Positions 1-8,675 of a DNA stretch of 64,000 nucleotides are shown in pieces; the stretch's first letter is position 1; the number at the start of each line of letters is the position of its first letter. Position numbers and translations under genes: made by a program. A model generated the notes under the pieces. That model was not told the origin of the DNA, did no database searches, and saw only the letters and a list, made by a program, of their open reading frames with translations. The stretch covers positions 1,116,001 through 1,180,000 of the forward strand of contig NZ_FRBX01000001.1 of the NCBI RefSeq assembly GCF_900142715.1, given 5' to 3'. This stretch comes from Flavobacterium pectinovorum (GTDB lineage: Bacteria > Bacteroidota > Bacteroidia > Flavobacteriales > Flavobacteriaceae).

Positions 1-29
1 AATTTTTCCTCAACTTAATTGACATACTT

Positions 30-69
30 AAAAAGCCTCCCAAAATCTCTCGATTTCAGAAGGCTTTTT
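30..69 (-). terminator. Rho-independent terminator of the LRR protein gene
   Basis: AAAAAGCCT at 30-38 pairs with AGGCTTTTT at 61-69. On the minus strand this forms a hairpin followed by a T run, 25 bases past the stop codon of the adjacent minus-strand gene. Confidence 0.75.
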
Positions 70-94
70 AAATGAAATACCTAAATTTATTTCT

Positions 95-3000
95 TTATTC
101 CTTAATTACTTTTTCGACTTTAATGCCGTTTTCAGTTGTAATTCTGATGAAATAAAGTCCGTTTGCTTTGTTTGAAATATCAAGTGTTGTATTGTTGTTG
201 CTTTCTATTTTTGTTTGCAGGATTCTTCCCTGAACGTCAAATAATTCGATAAGTTTTATAGTATTGTCGCTATTAATATTCATATTTCCTTTTGTAGGAT
301 TAGGATATAATGCCACACTTTTATCAACTTCAAGATCTTTGGTTCCTAAATTTTTAAAAATAGTTTCGGCTTTATTGGTTTCAATTGGCGCGTTATAATC
401 AAAGAAAATATCGGCTTGTTTTTCAACCTTGTCATTGGTAATCAGATCGTCCAGTGTTTTAATTTTAAATAAAATATTGCCATGATTGTTAACAGGAGGA
501 TCCTTTGCTGTAAGTTTTGCTTTTTTAGCAGTACCTAAATTGATGTTGGTAAAAATAAATTCAGCAACATTTCCGTGAATGTTTATTTGAGACGGATGCG
601 AAGTATCTAATAATTGCAGCGAATTAATATCGTATTTGGTTGGATCGATCGCTACTTTTACCACTACATTCTCTGCAGGAGCCGTTCCTGTATTCTCAAA
701 ATTGATTACATAATGTAAATACTCGCCAATGGTACTCGGAGAAACATTTTTTCCTTCAAGACATTCGATATCATTAGGATCATAAGAACCTATCACAACC
801 TGATTGTAATTAAATGTATTATCTGCCGGATTAAGATCGCCTGCAATTGGGTTTATTGTCGCTGTAAAATTCAATACATCATCTATATTTACGGGAGGCG
901 TTTGTACGGGTGTGTTTACATTCAGTCCAAAATAATTACTTCTGCTTTCAAATGGAAGTAAGTTGTTGTAATTCCAGCCCAATAATCCCGGACTTTGCAC
1001 ATTTGGAGCCAAAGTTGCCAAACCATAATGCATTAAGTTTTGATTGTAGTTAAAATTAAAACTTCCGCTTGCGGTTTGATTTCCTTTGTTTCGAATCACG
1101 ATTTCATACCAGGCCATAAATCCGGGTCTTGCAGGCACAATTGGCACAATAACAATTTCGATATCGCTTTGAGATCCGTTTGCGGTAATACAAAAATCCT
1201 GAGTTGCAACATTATTGTTACTATCTGCAAAAGAAAGCAACGGATTAACCGGAGAAATACTGAAAAGTGTTGGGTTTTCAAGATGTGGTGTTAGTGAAAA
1301 ATTTCCTGCACCAGTATAAAAAACATATTTTCCGCTGGCTTTGGTAAAGGCTTCATTTTGCGTCGTGCCGTCATGAAGTCCAACTTTCAAATTTGGCTGT
1401 TTGGCATCTGAGGCATCACAACCATTGTTGTCAAGGTCAAAAGCAATTGTTCCTGTAATTGTATTGTAATTTCCGCCCGGCGTAAAAGAGCAATACGAGT
1501 TTACTTCTACATTTGATAAGCCAACGGTTAACAAATAGTTTTTTGTTGCAATAATATCTGCTTCGTCCTGACAAACAAAAGCCAGATTGGTATTGGCATT
1601 GCCTAAAAATAAAGTTTCGGTTTTTCCGTTTTTGGCAAAAATCATTTTAAGATTTGGATTGCTGCTTGCAGATAAAGTCTGGAAATTTGTAAAACCAGAA
1701 AGATCAATGTTTTCTAAGGCGCTTCCGTTTACGTTTAGGGTTATAATATTTGGTGAATCAGAGAAATCTATGGCCGTAATTGGTGTTTCAATACAAAAAA
1801 CAGACGTTAAAGCACTGCAGCCCGAAAGGTTAAGAGAAGAAACAGTATTATAACTGCAATCCAGGCTTTTTAAATTGGTTAAACCAGCAACATTCAACGA
1901 TGTTAACGGTGCTTTTTCAAGCGGTTTTCCACTTATAGAAAGCGTTTCAAGAGCTGTACAGCCCTGAACATTTATTGATGTTAATGCGGTACTAATATTA
2001 CCAATATACTTTAGTGAACTGCAATTTGAAAAGTCGGCAGTAAAAAGATTTGTATCAACTAATGAAACATTATTCAATGCCGTACAACCCGAAAGATTTA
2101 GATTTGTGGTTGGGTTTTCGCTTAAATCCAGGATTTCTAAATTTGTATTTCCGGAAAGATTTAACGACGGAATTTGATTTGATTTTAAAAAGGCATTTTT
2201 CAAATTTGTTGTTCCTGTTAAGTTTAAATTCGAAATAGCATTTGTGGAAGCCTGAACCTGTACAAGATTTGGTGATGTACTTAAATTAAGTGCCGTTAAT
2301 TGATTGTTGTTACAATTTAAATTGGTTAATGCGGTACAACCCGTAAGTGATAATGTCGTTAAGACATTATTTGACACATTTATATCTTTTAAAGCACTAC
2401 AGCCTGAGAGATTTAACGAAGTAAGCGTATTATCCGGAAACAATATATATTCTAAACTTGAACAGTTTGAAAAATCTGCGGTTGTTAATACTTTCGTTGA
2501 ATTAAAGGCAGATTGCGGAAAATTAAGCAACGTACAGCCTGCTGCATTTATTGAAGAAAGATTGGTATTATCTTCGATTAGAAAAGTAGTCAGTTTTGTT
2601 AAACCCGAAACATTTATTGACGTTAACTGATTGTTTACGGCGTTGAAATATTCTACATTCGGACAGCCAGTTATATCCAAAGCTGTCAAAACATTATCTG
2701 CCACATAAAAATCTTTTAAAAGAGGAAGATTGTTGACATTAAAAGTAGAAAAATCTGGATTTTGCTGTGCGAGAATAGTTGTTTGCAACGGATTATTTGA
2801 AATATTTAAAGTTTCAAGTAACGGATTTTCCATAAAAGATACGCCTGTTAAAGCATTCATTCCGGAAACGGTTGCTGTTACCAATGTTGGACTTTTTACA
2901 AAAAGCGTTTTTAAATTCGGCATTCCGCTTAAGTTAATCGAAGTTACGCTGATTTCCCTAAAACCTAATTCGGTTAAATTGGTAAAACCTTCAATTCCCT

Positions 3001-3253
3001 GAATGTTGGTCACTTGCGGAGCATTGGCACCTTCTATCCAAAGTTTGTCAATTAAAGCCGCTTCAGAAACTTCGATCTCATTATTAAAATTGGTGTCTAT
3101 TCTCGTAACAGGAACACCGCCCGAAGATGCTGTAAAATTATTTGCACCGCCATTTACCAGCATGGCCTTAAATGTAGTATCTGTAAAAGTAAGAATCTGT
3201 GCATTTACCAGACCGGTAAAAAGCAAGATCATTAAGAGTAATTTTTTTCTCAT
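95..3253 (-). CDS. Secreted leucine-rich-repeat protein with T9SS sorting tail
   Basis: This is a 1052-residue exported protein. It opens with a typical signal peptide (basic MRKK, hydrophobic core, cleavage near VNA-Q). Residues about 80-590 are irregular internalin-like leucine-rich repeats of roughly 20-23 residues, rich in LNLSGC/TALxxL/xNNxLT patterns. Residues about 600-830 form beta-rich domains. A conserved block beginning DPNDIECLEG (about 840-960) resembles the DUF11/DUF7619-type domain common before T9SS tails. The last 75 residues (LYPNPTKG, then GLYFIRI and a basic end) are a type A T9SS sorting domain, so the product is probably secreted and anchored at the cell surface. LRR proteins of this kind usually mediate binding; no enzyme motif is seen. 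It lies downstream of a LytTR regulator and a TPR kinase on the same strand, with a 47-bp gap to the regulator. Confidence 0.9.
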   Translation of the reverse strand: MRKKLLLMILLFTGLVNAQILTFTDTTFKAMLVNGGANNFTASSGGVPVTRIDTNFNNEIEVSEAALIDKLWIEGANAPQVTNIQGIEGFTNLTELGFREISVTSINLSGMPNLKTLFVKSPTLVTATVSGMNALTGVSFMENPLLETLNISNNPLQTTILAQQNPDFSTFNVNNLPLLKDFYVADNVLTALDITGCPNVEYFNAVNNQLTSINVSGLTKLTTFLIEDNTNLSSINAAGCTLLNFPQSAFNSTKVLTTADFSNCSSLEYILFPDNTLTSLNLSGCSALKDINVSNNVLTTLSLTGCTALTNLNCNNNQLTALNLSTSPNLVQVQASTNAISNLNLTGTTNLKNAFLKSNQIPSLNLSGNTNLEILDLSENPTTNLNLSGCTALNNVSLVDTNLFTADFSNCSSLKYIGNISTALTSINVQGCTALETLSISGKPLEKAPLTSLNVAGLTNLKSLDCSYNTVSSLNLSGCSALTSVFCIETPITAIDFSDSPNIITLNVNGSALENIDLSGFTNFQTLSASSNPNLKMIFAKNGKTETLFLGNANTNLAFVCQDEADIIATKNYLLTVGLSNVEVNSYCSFTPGGNYNTITGTIAFDLDNNGCDASDAKQPNLKVGLHDGTTQNEAFTKASGKYVFYTGAGNFSLTPHLENPTLFSISPVNPLLSFADSNNNVATQDFCITANGSQSDIEIVIVPIVPARPGFMAWYEIVIRNKGNQTASGSFNFNYNQNLMHYGLATLAPNVQSPGLLGWNYNNLLPFESRSNYFGLNVNTPVQTPPVNIDDVLNFTATINPIAGDLNPADNTFNYNQVVIGSYDPNDIECLEGKNVSPSTIGEYLHYVINFENTGTAPAENVVVKVAIDPTKYDINSLQLLDTSHPSQINIHGNVAEFIFTNINLGTAKKAKLTAKDPPVNNHGNILFKIKTLDDLITNDKVEKQADIFFDYNAPIETNKAETIFKNLGTKDLEVDKSVALYPNPTKGNMNINSDNTIKLIELFDVQGRILQTKIESNNNTTLDISNKANGLYFIRITTENGIKVEKVIKE

Positions 3254-3299
3254 AATTATTATGGTTTGAGTTGTTCGTTAGAAAATTTTGGGGATGATT

Positions 3300-4061
3300 T
3301 TAAAGTGAATTGATTAATTCCTGCAGCTTTTCTTTTTTGCTTTGTGCAATCGGAATATTGGCATTATCCGCCATAATCACATAGCCGCCATCTGTTTTAA
3401 TGTACGATTTGAGATACGATAAATTGATTAAATGCGATTGGTGAATACGTTCAAAACCGTGTTCTGCCAATAATTCTTCATATTCCTTAAGTGTTTTTGA
3501 TATCAAAACAGGTTTGTGGTTTTTGATGAAGAATTGGGTGTAATTTATTTTGGCTTCACATCGAATAATATCCGAAACTTCAAATAAATGAATTCCGTCA
3601 CTTGTTGATAAGGCAATTCTCTTAAAATTGTCGACTTTTTTACGGATGTTTTCCAATAATAAATCAATGTTTTCAAACGAATTATTTTTTCCCACTGCTT
3701 CTTTTATTTTGGCCATTGTAAGCTGCAGTTCTTCGGGATCAACAGGTTTTAGAATAAAGTCTAAAGCACTAAATTTAAAAGCTTTCAGGGCATATTGTTC
3801 GTGCGCGGTAATAAAAACAACATGCGATTTCAGTTTTCCGTTTGCTTTAGAAAGACGTTCCAGAATATCAAAACCGGTTCCGTCTGTTAAATGAATATCC
3901 AGAAAAATAACCTGCGGATTCAGTTTTTCTATTGCAGCGATTCCGGTTTTTACACTTTCGGCTTCGCCAACAATAAAAATATCATTTGTGTATCGTTCTA
4001 AAAGCGCTTTTAGTCCGGTTCGTAAATGCTTGTCATCGTCGATTAATAGTGCTGTTATCAT
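3300..4061 (-). CDS. LytTR-family response regulator
   Basis: The 253-residue protein has an N-terminal receiver domain: acidic pair D8/D9, phosphoacceptor D55 in the FLDIHL segment, Thr in VVFITAHE, and Lys in ILKPVDP. A short linker leads to a C-terminal LytTR DNA-binding domain (about 145-250; motifs IIRCEAKINYT, ISKTLKEYEELL, RIHQSHLINL). Members of this family are phosphorylated by LytS-type kinases and bind direct repeats upstream of target genes. The kinase gene lies 49 bp upstream on the same strand, so the two form a probable cognate pair. The exported LRR protein gene downstream is a possible target, but that is inference. Confidence 0.93.
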   Translation of the reverse strand: MITALLIDDDKHLRTGLKALLERYTNDIFIVGEAESVKTGIAAIEKLNPQVIFLDIHLTDGTGFDILERLSKANGKLKSHVVFITAHEQYALKAFKFSALDFILKPVDPEELQLTMAKIKEAVGKNNSFENIDLLLENIRKKVDNFKRIALSTSDGIHLFEVSDIIRCEAKINYTQFFIKNHKPVLISKTLKEYEELLAEHGFERIHQSHLINLSYLKSYIKTDGGYVIMADNANIPIAQSKKEKLQELINSL

Positions 4062-4110
4062 GGTCGGTTATTTATGCTTTTTGATATTGAAATTGATATT
4101 GTTTTTCGAA

Positions 4111-6045
4111 TTAAGACATATACTGAATTGGCAGATATAAAGTAACTTTTGTACCTGTTTTTTGTTGTGCCGAATTGAGTTCGATAATCTCTATTTTAGC
4201 CGATTTGGAAGTGATCGATTCCATAATCTTCAAACGCTTTTTTGTAATTTCCAACGCCATAGACTGATGTGCCGTAACGGAGTTTTCTTTTAAAAGTTTG
4301 GATTCTGATAAACCAATTCCGTCATCTGTAATCGTGCAGATTAATTGCTCTTTTTGAACATCAAAATTCACACTGATTTTTCCTTTTCCTTCTTTGGGAA
4401 CCATGCCGTGCAAAATCGCATTTTCGACAAAAGGCTGAATCAATAATGGCGGTAACCCCATATTAAACTCTACATTTTCTGTGGATTGAATTTCAAATTC
4501 AAACTTATCATGAAACCTAAGCTGTTCGAGTTCGAGATAATTCTGTAAACTTTCGATTTCTTTATCAATTGGAATCAATGAACCTTTTGAGTATTCGAGC
4601 GTGAGACGCATTAATTTTGAAAATTTAGACAGATATTTTAAAGCAGAGTCAGTTCCGTTCTGAACAATAAAACTCGAAATCGAACTCAGACAATTAAAAA
4701 CAAAATGCGGATTCATTTGTAAATGCAGTGCTTTCTGTTCGTATTCTGCTACTTCTTTTTTAAGTGTGAGCTGCCGTTTAACCTGCATTCTGTTATAAAT
4801 TACAATACTTAAAACAATTAATAATAATATTGCAAGGATAGAAAAAATAACGAATTGTGTTTCTCTTTTATGTTTTTCAAAAAGTAAAGCTTCTTTTTTC
4901 TTAAACTCGTAATTCATTTCTGCACGGGCAAACTTCATGTTAATTTCCTGATTTTGAATACTGTCACGTGAGCTTACGTAATTTTTGTAATGTGTTAGGG
5001 CTAATTTTGTTTCATTTAATGATTCATACAATTCGCTTAGCAGCTTTTCGGTATGATAGGTTTGATCTTGTACGCCAATTTCTTTTGCATACGTTAATGA
5101 TTTAAGTGCGAAAGAAAGCGCTTCATTATATTTTTTCTGTTTTTGTAATAATAAACCAATATTGTACAGAGCAAGAGAAGCACCAAATTTATTCTGAATT
5201 TCCTCGTATAATGTTAGTGATTCCTGATAATAACCAAGTCCCACAGAAAGATTATTTTGTTTGGTATGATAATCTCCCAAATAATTATTTAAAAGTGCAG
5301 ATCCGCGTTTGTTATTGTTTTTTTCGAAACCTTTTTCTGCTTTTTGATAATATTCAATGGCATTTTTGTAGTTGCCCAATTCAAAATAAATTACACCAAT
5401 ATTGGTCAGCGTCATGGGCGCATTTTGTTCGCCAAGAGCGATTTGTATTTTTGAAGCTTCTTTGAGATAATGCAAAGCTTTAGGATAAATTTGCTGCGAT
5501 TTATAGAGGACTCCCATGTTATTGAGTACTTTAGAAATGCTTTGTTCTTCCTTAATTTCCTGATATAATGACAAAGCCTGTTCGTAATTTTTCAACGATA
5601 AGAGATAATTACTTTGTTCTGAATATACTACGCCAGAACTTGCATACGCTCTTGCCAGTCCTTTTTTATATTGTTTTTGATCAGGATTTTGATTGAGGCA
5701 TTTTTGAAATTCGGTTTGTGCTTTTTTAAAATATTGTAGGGCAACAGGATAATTGCCCAGAATGATAGAGGCATTTCCTTTGTTGTTATAAGCAGTTGCA
5801 AGACCAAAATTATATCCTGTTTTAGTGCTTAAAAAGGCTGCTTTTTGAGCATAAAATAAAGTGGAATCAGTATCAATTTCCTTATATAAATCAGCGATTA
5901 CATTGTAATGATTAACTTTTGAAGTATCTATTTTGGTAACACGCAAAATGCGCTGCAAACTATCGATCTGACTATTTTGAGCATTTGCAATACCGCCAAT
6001 AAAACTGAGCAATAAGAAAAGGGTTAAACGTAATTTTAGATTCAC
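4111..6045 (-). CDS. TPR-containing LytS-type sensor histidine kinase
   Basis: The open frame extends to an ATG at 6102, but a GTG at 6045 gives a clean signal peptide (NLKLRLTLFLLLSF, cleavage near ANA-Q). A -7 like element TACATTTG also lies at 6074-6081, inside the longer version, so the GTG start (644 residues) is preferred. After the signal come about seven tetratricopeptide repeats (sensor, probably periplasmic), one transmembrane helix (IFSILAILLLIVLSIVIY), a coiled coil, and a PF06580-type kinase domain. That domain has the phosphorylatable His in LQMNPHFVFNCL (about H447) and an ATP-binding end with DDGIGLSES and KTGTKVTLYLP. This TPR-His_kinase layout is common in Bacteroidota and pairs with LytTR regulators such as the one just downstream. 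Confidence 0.9.
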   Translation of the reverse strand: MNLKLRLTLFLLLSFIGGIANAQNSQIDSLQRILRVTKIDTSKVNHYNVIADLYKEIDTDSTLFYAQKAAFLSTKTGYNFGLATAYNNKGNASIILGNYPVALQYFKKAQTEFQKCLNQNPDQKQYKKGLARAYASSGVVYSEQSNYLLSLKNYEQALSLYQEIKEEQSISKVLNNMGVLYKSQQIYPKALHYLKEASKIQIALGEQNAPMTLTNIGVIYFELGNYKNAIEYYQKAEKGFEKNNNKRGSALLNNYLGDYHTKQNNLSVGLGYYQESLTLYEEIQNKFGASLALYNIGLLLQKQKKYNEALSFALKSLTYAKEIGVQDQTYHTEKLLSELYESLNETKLALTHYKNYVSSRDSIQNQEINMKFARAEMNYEFKKKEALLFEKHKRETQFVIFSILAILLLIVLSIVIYNRMQVKRQLTLKKEVAEYEQKALHLQMNPHFVFNCLSSISSFIVQNGTDSALKYLSKFSKLMRLTLEYSKGSLIPIDKEIESLQNYLELEQLRFHDKFEFEIQSTENVEFNMGLPPLLIQPFVENAILHGMVPKEGKGKISVNFDVQKEQLICTITDDGIGLSESKLLKENSVTAHQSMALEITKKRLKIMESITSKSAKIEIIELNSAQQKTGTKVTLYLPIQYMS

Positions 6046-6073
6046 CTGATTTGGTTTTTTGGTTGTTGTGAGA

Positions 6074-6081
6074 CAAATGTA
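6074..6081 (-). promoter_or_regulatory. Putative -7 element (TACATTTG) for the TPR kinase
   Basis: On the minus strand TACATTTG matches the Bacteroidota -7 consensus TAnnTTTG. It lies about 30 bases before the GTG at 6045 and inside the reading frame of the longer start, which supports the shorter protein. No convincing -33 TTG is visible at the usual spacing. Confidence 0.4.
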
Positions 6082-6241
6082 TAATTTGTTTTCAACTATC
6101 ATAACACCAATTATTATTTACACCGTTTTGATTATTATTTGATTGTTTTGGGTTATTTGAATGTTTAAGGAAGATGAGAAATGTTTTAAAAACCTATAGA
6201 GTTTATAAATTTGGGTGTAAATTTTACTCCAAAGTGCGCTA

Positions 6242-6257
6242 TCCTGAAGCCTCGGGA
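6242..6257. repeat. Short palindrome TCCTGAAGCCTCGGGA (family D, imperfect)
   Basis: Near-perfect copy of the 16-bp palindrome TCCCGAAGCCTCGGGA, which also occurs at 13070, 13120 and 41770 (and, with T for C, at 11802). It is followed, as at most other copies, by a CGCAAG/CGCAAAG-like sequence. Confidence 0.7.
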
Positions 6258-6283
6258 TACGCAAGGTGTGCAAAGTTTATTTA

Positions 6284-6412
6284 TTTCACGCAGATTTAAA
6301 AAGATTAAAGCAGATTGTACAGATTCAAGAAGATAATTTTAAAATTAAATCTGCTCAAATCTGTAGAATCTGCGTGAAAAAAAATCATTTAATCTTTTAA
6401 TCTGTGGCTTTA
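6284..6412. repeat. Intergenic inverted repeat, CACGCAGATTT family (copy A1)
   Basis: The left arm begins TTTCACGCAGATTTAAAAAG and the right arm ends AATCTGCGTGAAA near 6380, followed by a conserved tail AATCTTTTAATCTGTGGC. The same structure occurs at 12342-12452 and, interrupted, at 28072-28244. The 317-bp gap 6103-6419 holds only this element and the palindrome at 6242; I see no gene in it. Confidence 0.8.
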
Positions 6413-6419
6413 GATATTA

Positions 6420-6827
6420 TTATTGCTGTTCGATGATTTTAATGATTTGTTTGGGAATTTCTTCAAAACCTTCAATAGAATAGGGTTTAATGAGGTAACC
6501 TTTTATACCAAGCAAATCGCATTTTTCCTTATAAGCAGGATTTATACTTGTCGAATAAATAAAACACGGAATACTTTTTAATGTTTCGGTATTTAAAATT
6601 TGCTGTAGCGCTTCAATACCATCAATTATAGGCATATTTATATCGGTAAGAATAACGTCAGGAGTTGCGTTGGAAGTGTTTTTTAAATAATTTAAAAGTT
6701 CTTCGCCATTTGACACTAAGCTAACTTTATCAAAATCAGGATTTTTATTAAAGATTTCAGAGATTACATCGGCGTCATCTTCGTCATCTTCGGCAATAAT
6801 AATATGTAGATTGTTTAATTTTGTCAT
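6420..6827 (-). CDS. Single-domain response regulator of the kai operon
   Basis: The 135-residue protein is a lone receiver domain with no output domain. The acidic cluster EDDEDD sits near residues 13-18, the phosphoacceptor is D62 in ILTDINMP, Ser/Thr in FIYSTS and Lys in LIKPYS are present. It resembles Rcp1-type receivers that pair with phytochrome-like or PAS kinases. Its ATG lies one base past the stop codon of the upstream PAS kinase, so the two are almost certainly co-expressed and probably partners. It is the last gene of the operon kaiC-kaiB-kaiB-kinase-receiver. With no DNA-binding domain it must act by protein contact or pass the phosphate on. Confidence 0.92.
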   Translation of the reverse strand: MTKLNNLHIIIAEDDEDDADVISEIFNKNPDFDKVSLVSNGEELLNYLKNTSNATPDVILTDINMPIIDGIEALQQILNTETLKSIPCFIYSTSINPAYKEKCDLLGIKGYLIKPYSIEGFEEIPKQIIKIIEQQ

Positions 6828-6828
6828 T

Positions 6829-8067
6829 TTATATTGGAAAATAAAGATTAAATGTGGTGCCTTGGTTGAGAGTACTTTCTACAGTTATATTCCCGGAGTG
6901 ATTTTCCATGATTTTTTTGCAAATGGCAAGGCCAATACCATTTCCGGAATATTCATTCTTAGCATGTAAACGCTGAAATATTGTAAAAATTTTGAGCAGA
7001 TGATTTTTTTCCATTCCAATCCCGTTGTCCTTTATTTGAATTTTTACAAATTTATCAGCAGACTCAAAATCATCAATTTGAAAAATTTGTATAACAGGAG
7101 GAATATCTGTTTTACTGTATTTAATTGCGTTTGAGATTAAATTAGAAAAAAGTTGTCGCATTTGCACTTTTGAAGCTTGTAATACAGGGAGTTTTCCTAT
7201 TTCAAAATTAGCTTTTTTATCATTAATTATAATTTCCAAATCCTCATTAACTTCAGCAATTATTTCAACCAGGTTTACCTGTATACGCTCTTCCTGTGCA
7301 TTATGTGAGGAATAATTTACCAAATCATCCACGAGAGAATTTAATCTTAAAGCAGATAATTTCATTACATTCAGATATTTAGTATCTGTTTCTGAAAGAT
7401 CTGTTTTGTTGATTCTTTCGTTATACATTACTATTTTTCTAAGCGGTTCTTTAAGATCATGAGATATTACATGAATAAACTCTTCAAGATTAGAGTTTAT
7501 ACGGTTTAGTTCGTTTATTTTTTCCTCAAGCTCTTTTTGATGCTGAATTAAAGCATTTTCGTGTTTTTTCTTTTCTGTTAAATCAGTAACGACAATTCCT
7601 AATCCCTGTACAGCTGGTTCAAGATCAGTTACAGATATTGAGGCCAAAAAAGTTTTAGTGCTGTAATTGGTTTTAAATAAGATTTCGTGAGCAGTTATGC
7701 CGTATTTTAACGATTCGATAAGAGCAGTAAAATGATCCGAATTATTAAAATATTCCTGTAAATAGTTTCCAATTATTTTTTCCGAAGGTACACCCAAAAG
7801 CTCAGAAAAATAATCGTTGCAGTACAGGATCAAACCATTCCTTGAAATACTCAAAGCGCCCTGCCTGAATTTTTCAATTAAAAGCCTGAAAGTATAATCT
7901 GCAGTTTCAAGAGAATAAAGCTGTGGTGTTCCGTTATTGCTTACTACTAATGCATCAACATCTCCTGTTTTAATGGCCTCAACAATACTATTAGACTCAT
8001 GAAGTTCCTCTTTTAATGCTGCTATCTCTTTTAATAAAGATTCGATATGTTTGTTGTTATCGCTCAA
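6829..8067 (-). CDS. PAS-domain sensor histidine kinase of the kai operon
   Basis: The 412-residue protein appears soluble, as no transmembrane segment is seen. An N-terminal coiled coil (1-30) is followed by a short conserved IVEAIKTGDVDALVV segment, a PAS domain (about 58-165), a second coiled coil (165-195), a HisKA dimerisation domain with H203 in HVISHDLKEPLRKI, and an HATPase_c domain (N-box LFSNLISNAIKYS, DNGIGM, GNGIGLAICKKI). The H-box is of the type seen in phytochrome-like kinases. Its start overlaps the end of the upstream kaiB by 4 bases (ATGA), which suggests translational coupling. The context suggests that it reads KaiB/KaiC state and phosphorylates the receiver encoded next. 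It lacks the KaiB-like sensor domain of cyanobacterial SasA. Confidence 0.92.
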   Translation of the reverse strand: MSDNNKHIESLLKEIAALKEELHESNSIVEAIKTGDVDALVVSNNGTPQLYSLETADYTFRLLIEKFRQGALSISRNGLILYCNDYFSELLGVPSEKIIGNYLQEYFNNSDHFTALIESLKYGITAHEILFKTNYSTKTFLASISVTDLEPAVQGLGIVVTDLTEKKKHENALIQHQKELEEKINELNRINSNLEEFIHVISHDLKEPLRKIVMYNERINKTDLSETDTKYLNVMKLSALRLNSLVDDLVNYSSHNAQEERIQVNLVEIIAEVNEDLEIIINDKKANFEIGKLPVLQASKVQMRQLFSNLISNAIKYSKTDIPPVIQIFQIDDFESADKFVKIQIKDNGIGMEKNHLLKIFTIFQRLHAKNEYSGNGIGLAICKKIMENHSGNITVESTLNQGTTFNLYFPI

Positions 8068-8369
8068 ATTTGTTCCCTTAAATTTAGTATTTGTAATACT
8101 TTTTCCCTGTCTGACAAATCACCTAAAATGATTCTTCTTGGTGCAGGACCTATCTTAATCAATGTTGGTATGGCTACAATTTGATGTATTACGGCCTGTT
8201 CTGTATCCCGACTTATATCTATAATTTCCAGTTCGAAATTACCGGCGAGATATTTATCACATATTATTCGTAAATTTTCTATTGCATGCCCTGATTTTAC
8301 AGACATACCCGAAACAAAAAGCATAAACTTATGTTTTTCCGGTTTTGTAACATCAGATGAGTTGCTCAT
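8064..8369 (-). CDS. kaiB: KaiB-family protein, divergent second copy
   Basis: The 101-residue protein keeps the KaiB pattern: FMLFVSGMSVKSGHAIENL, a central IIDIS, IVAIPTLIK with the conserved Pro-Thr, and the closing GDLSDREKVLQIL. It is more divergent than the copy just upstream. The loop replacing KNPQLAE reads RDTEQAV and there is one extra residue before GDL (RRIILGDL instead of RKIIGDL). KaiB proteins switch fold to bind KaiC and sequester partners in clock systems; whether this copy does so is unknown. Its ATG overlaps the stop of the upstream kaiB by one base (TAATG) and its own end overlaps the kinase start by four. Confidence 0.9.
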   Translation of the reverse strand: MSNSSDVTKPEKHKFMLFVSGMSVKSGHAIENLRIICDKYLAGNFELEIIDISRDTEQAVIHQIVAIPTLIKIGPAPRRIILGDLSDREKVLQILNLREQI

Positions 8370-8668
8370 TATAACGCTTTTAAAGGTTTAATATTGAGCC
8401 CCACCAAAACTCTTTCTTCATTAGAAAGATCCCCAATTATTTTACGAATTGGTTCAGGAAATTTTCTGACCAACGTAGGAACGGCCAGGATTTGATCTCC
8501 TTCGGCCAACTGCGGACTTTTAAGTAAGTCTATAATTTCGATACTATATTTACCCGCCAAGTATTCTTCGGCGTATTTCTTTATATTTTCGAGTGCTTTA
8601 ATCGACTTTGGTGTCTGACCTGCGATATATAGCAACAATTGCCATTCGGCTACAGCTTCTTTTTTCAT
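8369..8668 (-). CDS. kaiB: KaiB-family protein, canonical copy
   Basis: The 99-residue protein matches KaiB along its whole length: [59 protein letters not shown] and [14 protein letters not shown]. In cyanobacteria KaiB binds the CI ring of KaiC during the dephosphorylation phase. Here it lies 7 bp after kaiC and one base overlapping the second kaiB, so KaiC and both KaiB proteins should be made together. No kaiA is found in the window. Confidence 0.95.
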   Translation of the reverse strand: MKKEAVAEWQLLLYIAGQTPKSIKALENIKKYAEEYLAGKYSIEIIDLLKSPQLAEGDQILAVPTLVRKFPEPIRKIIGDLSNEERVLVGLNIKPLKAL

Positions 8669-8675
8669 TTTATTG

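Noticed and set aside
5106..5465. 119-codon plus-strand frame inside the TPR kinase gene
   Set aside because: It is antisense to conserved TPR repeats and has no recognisable domain or promoter.
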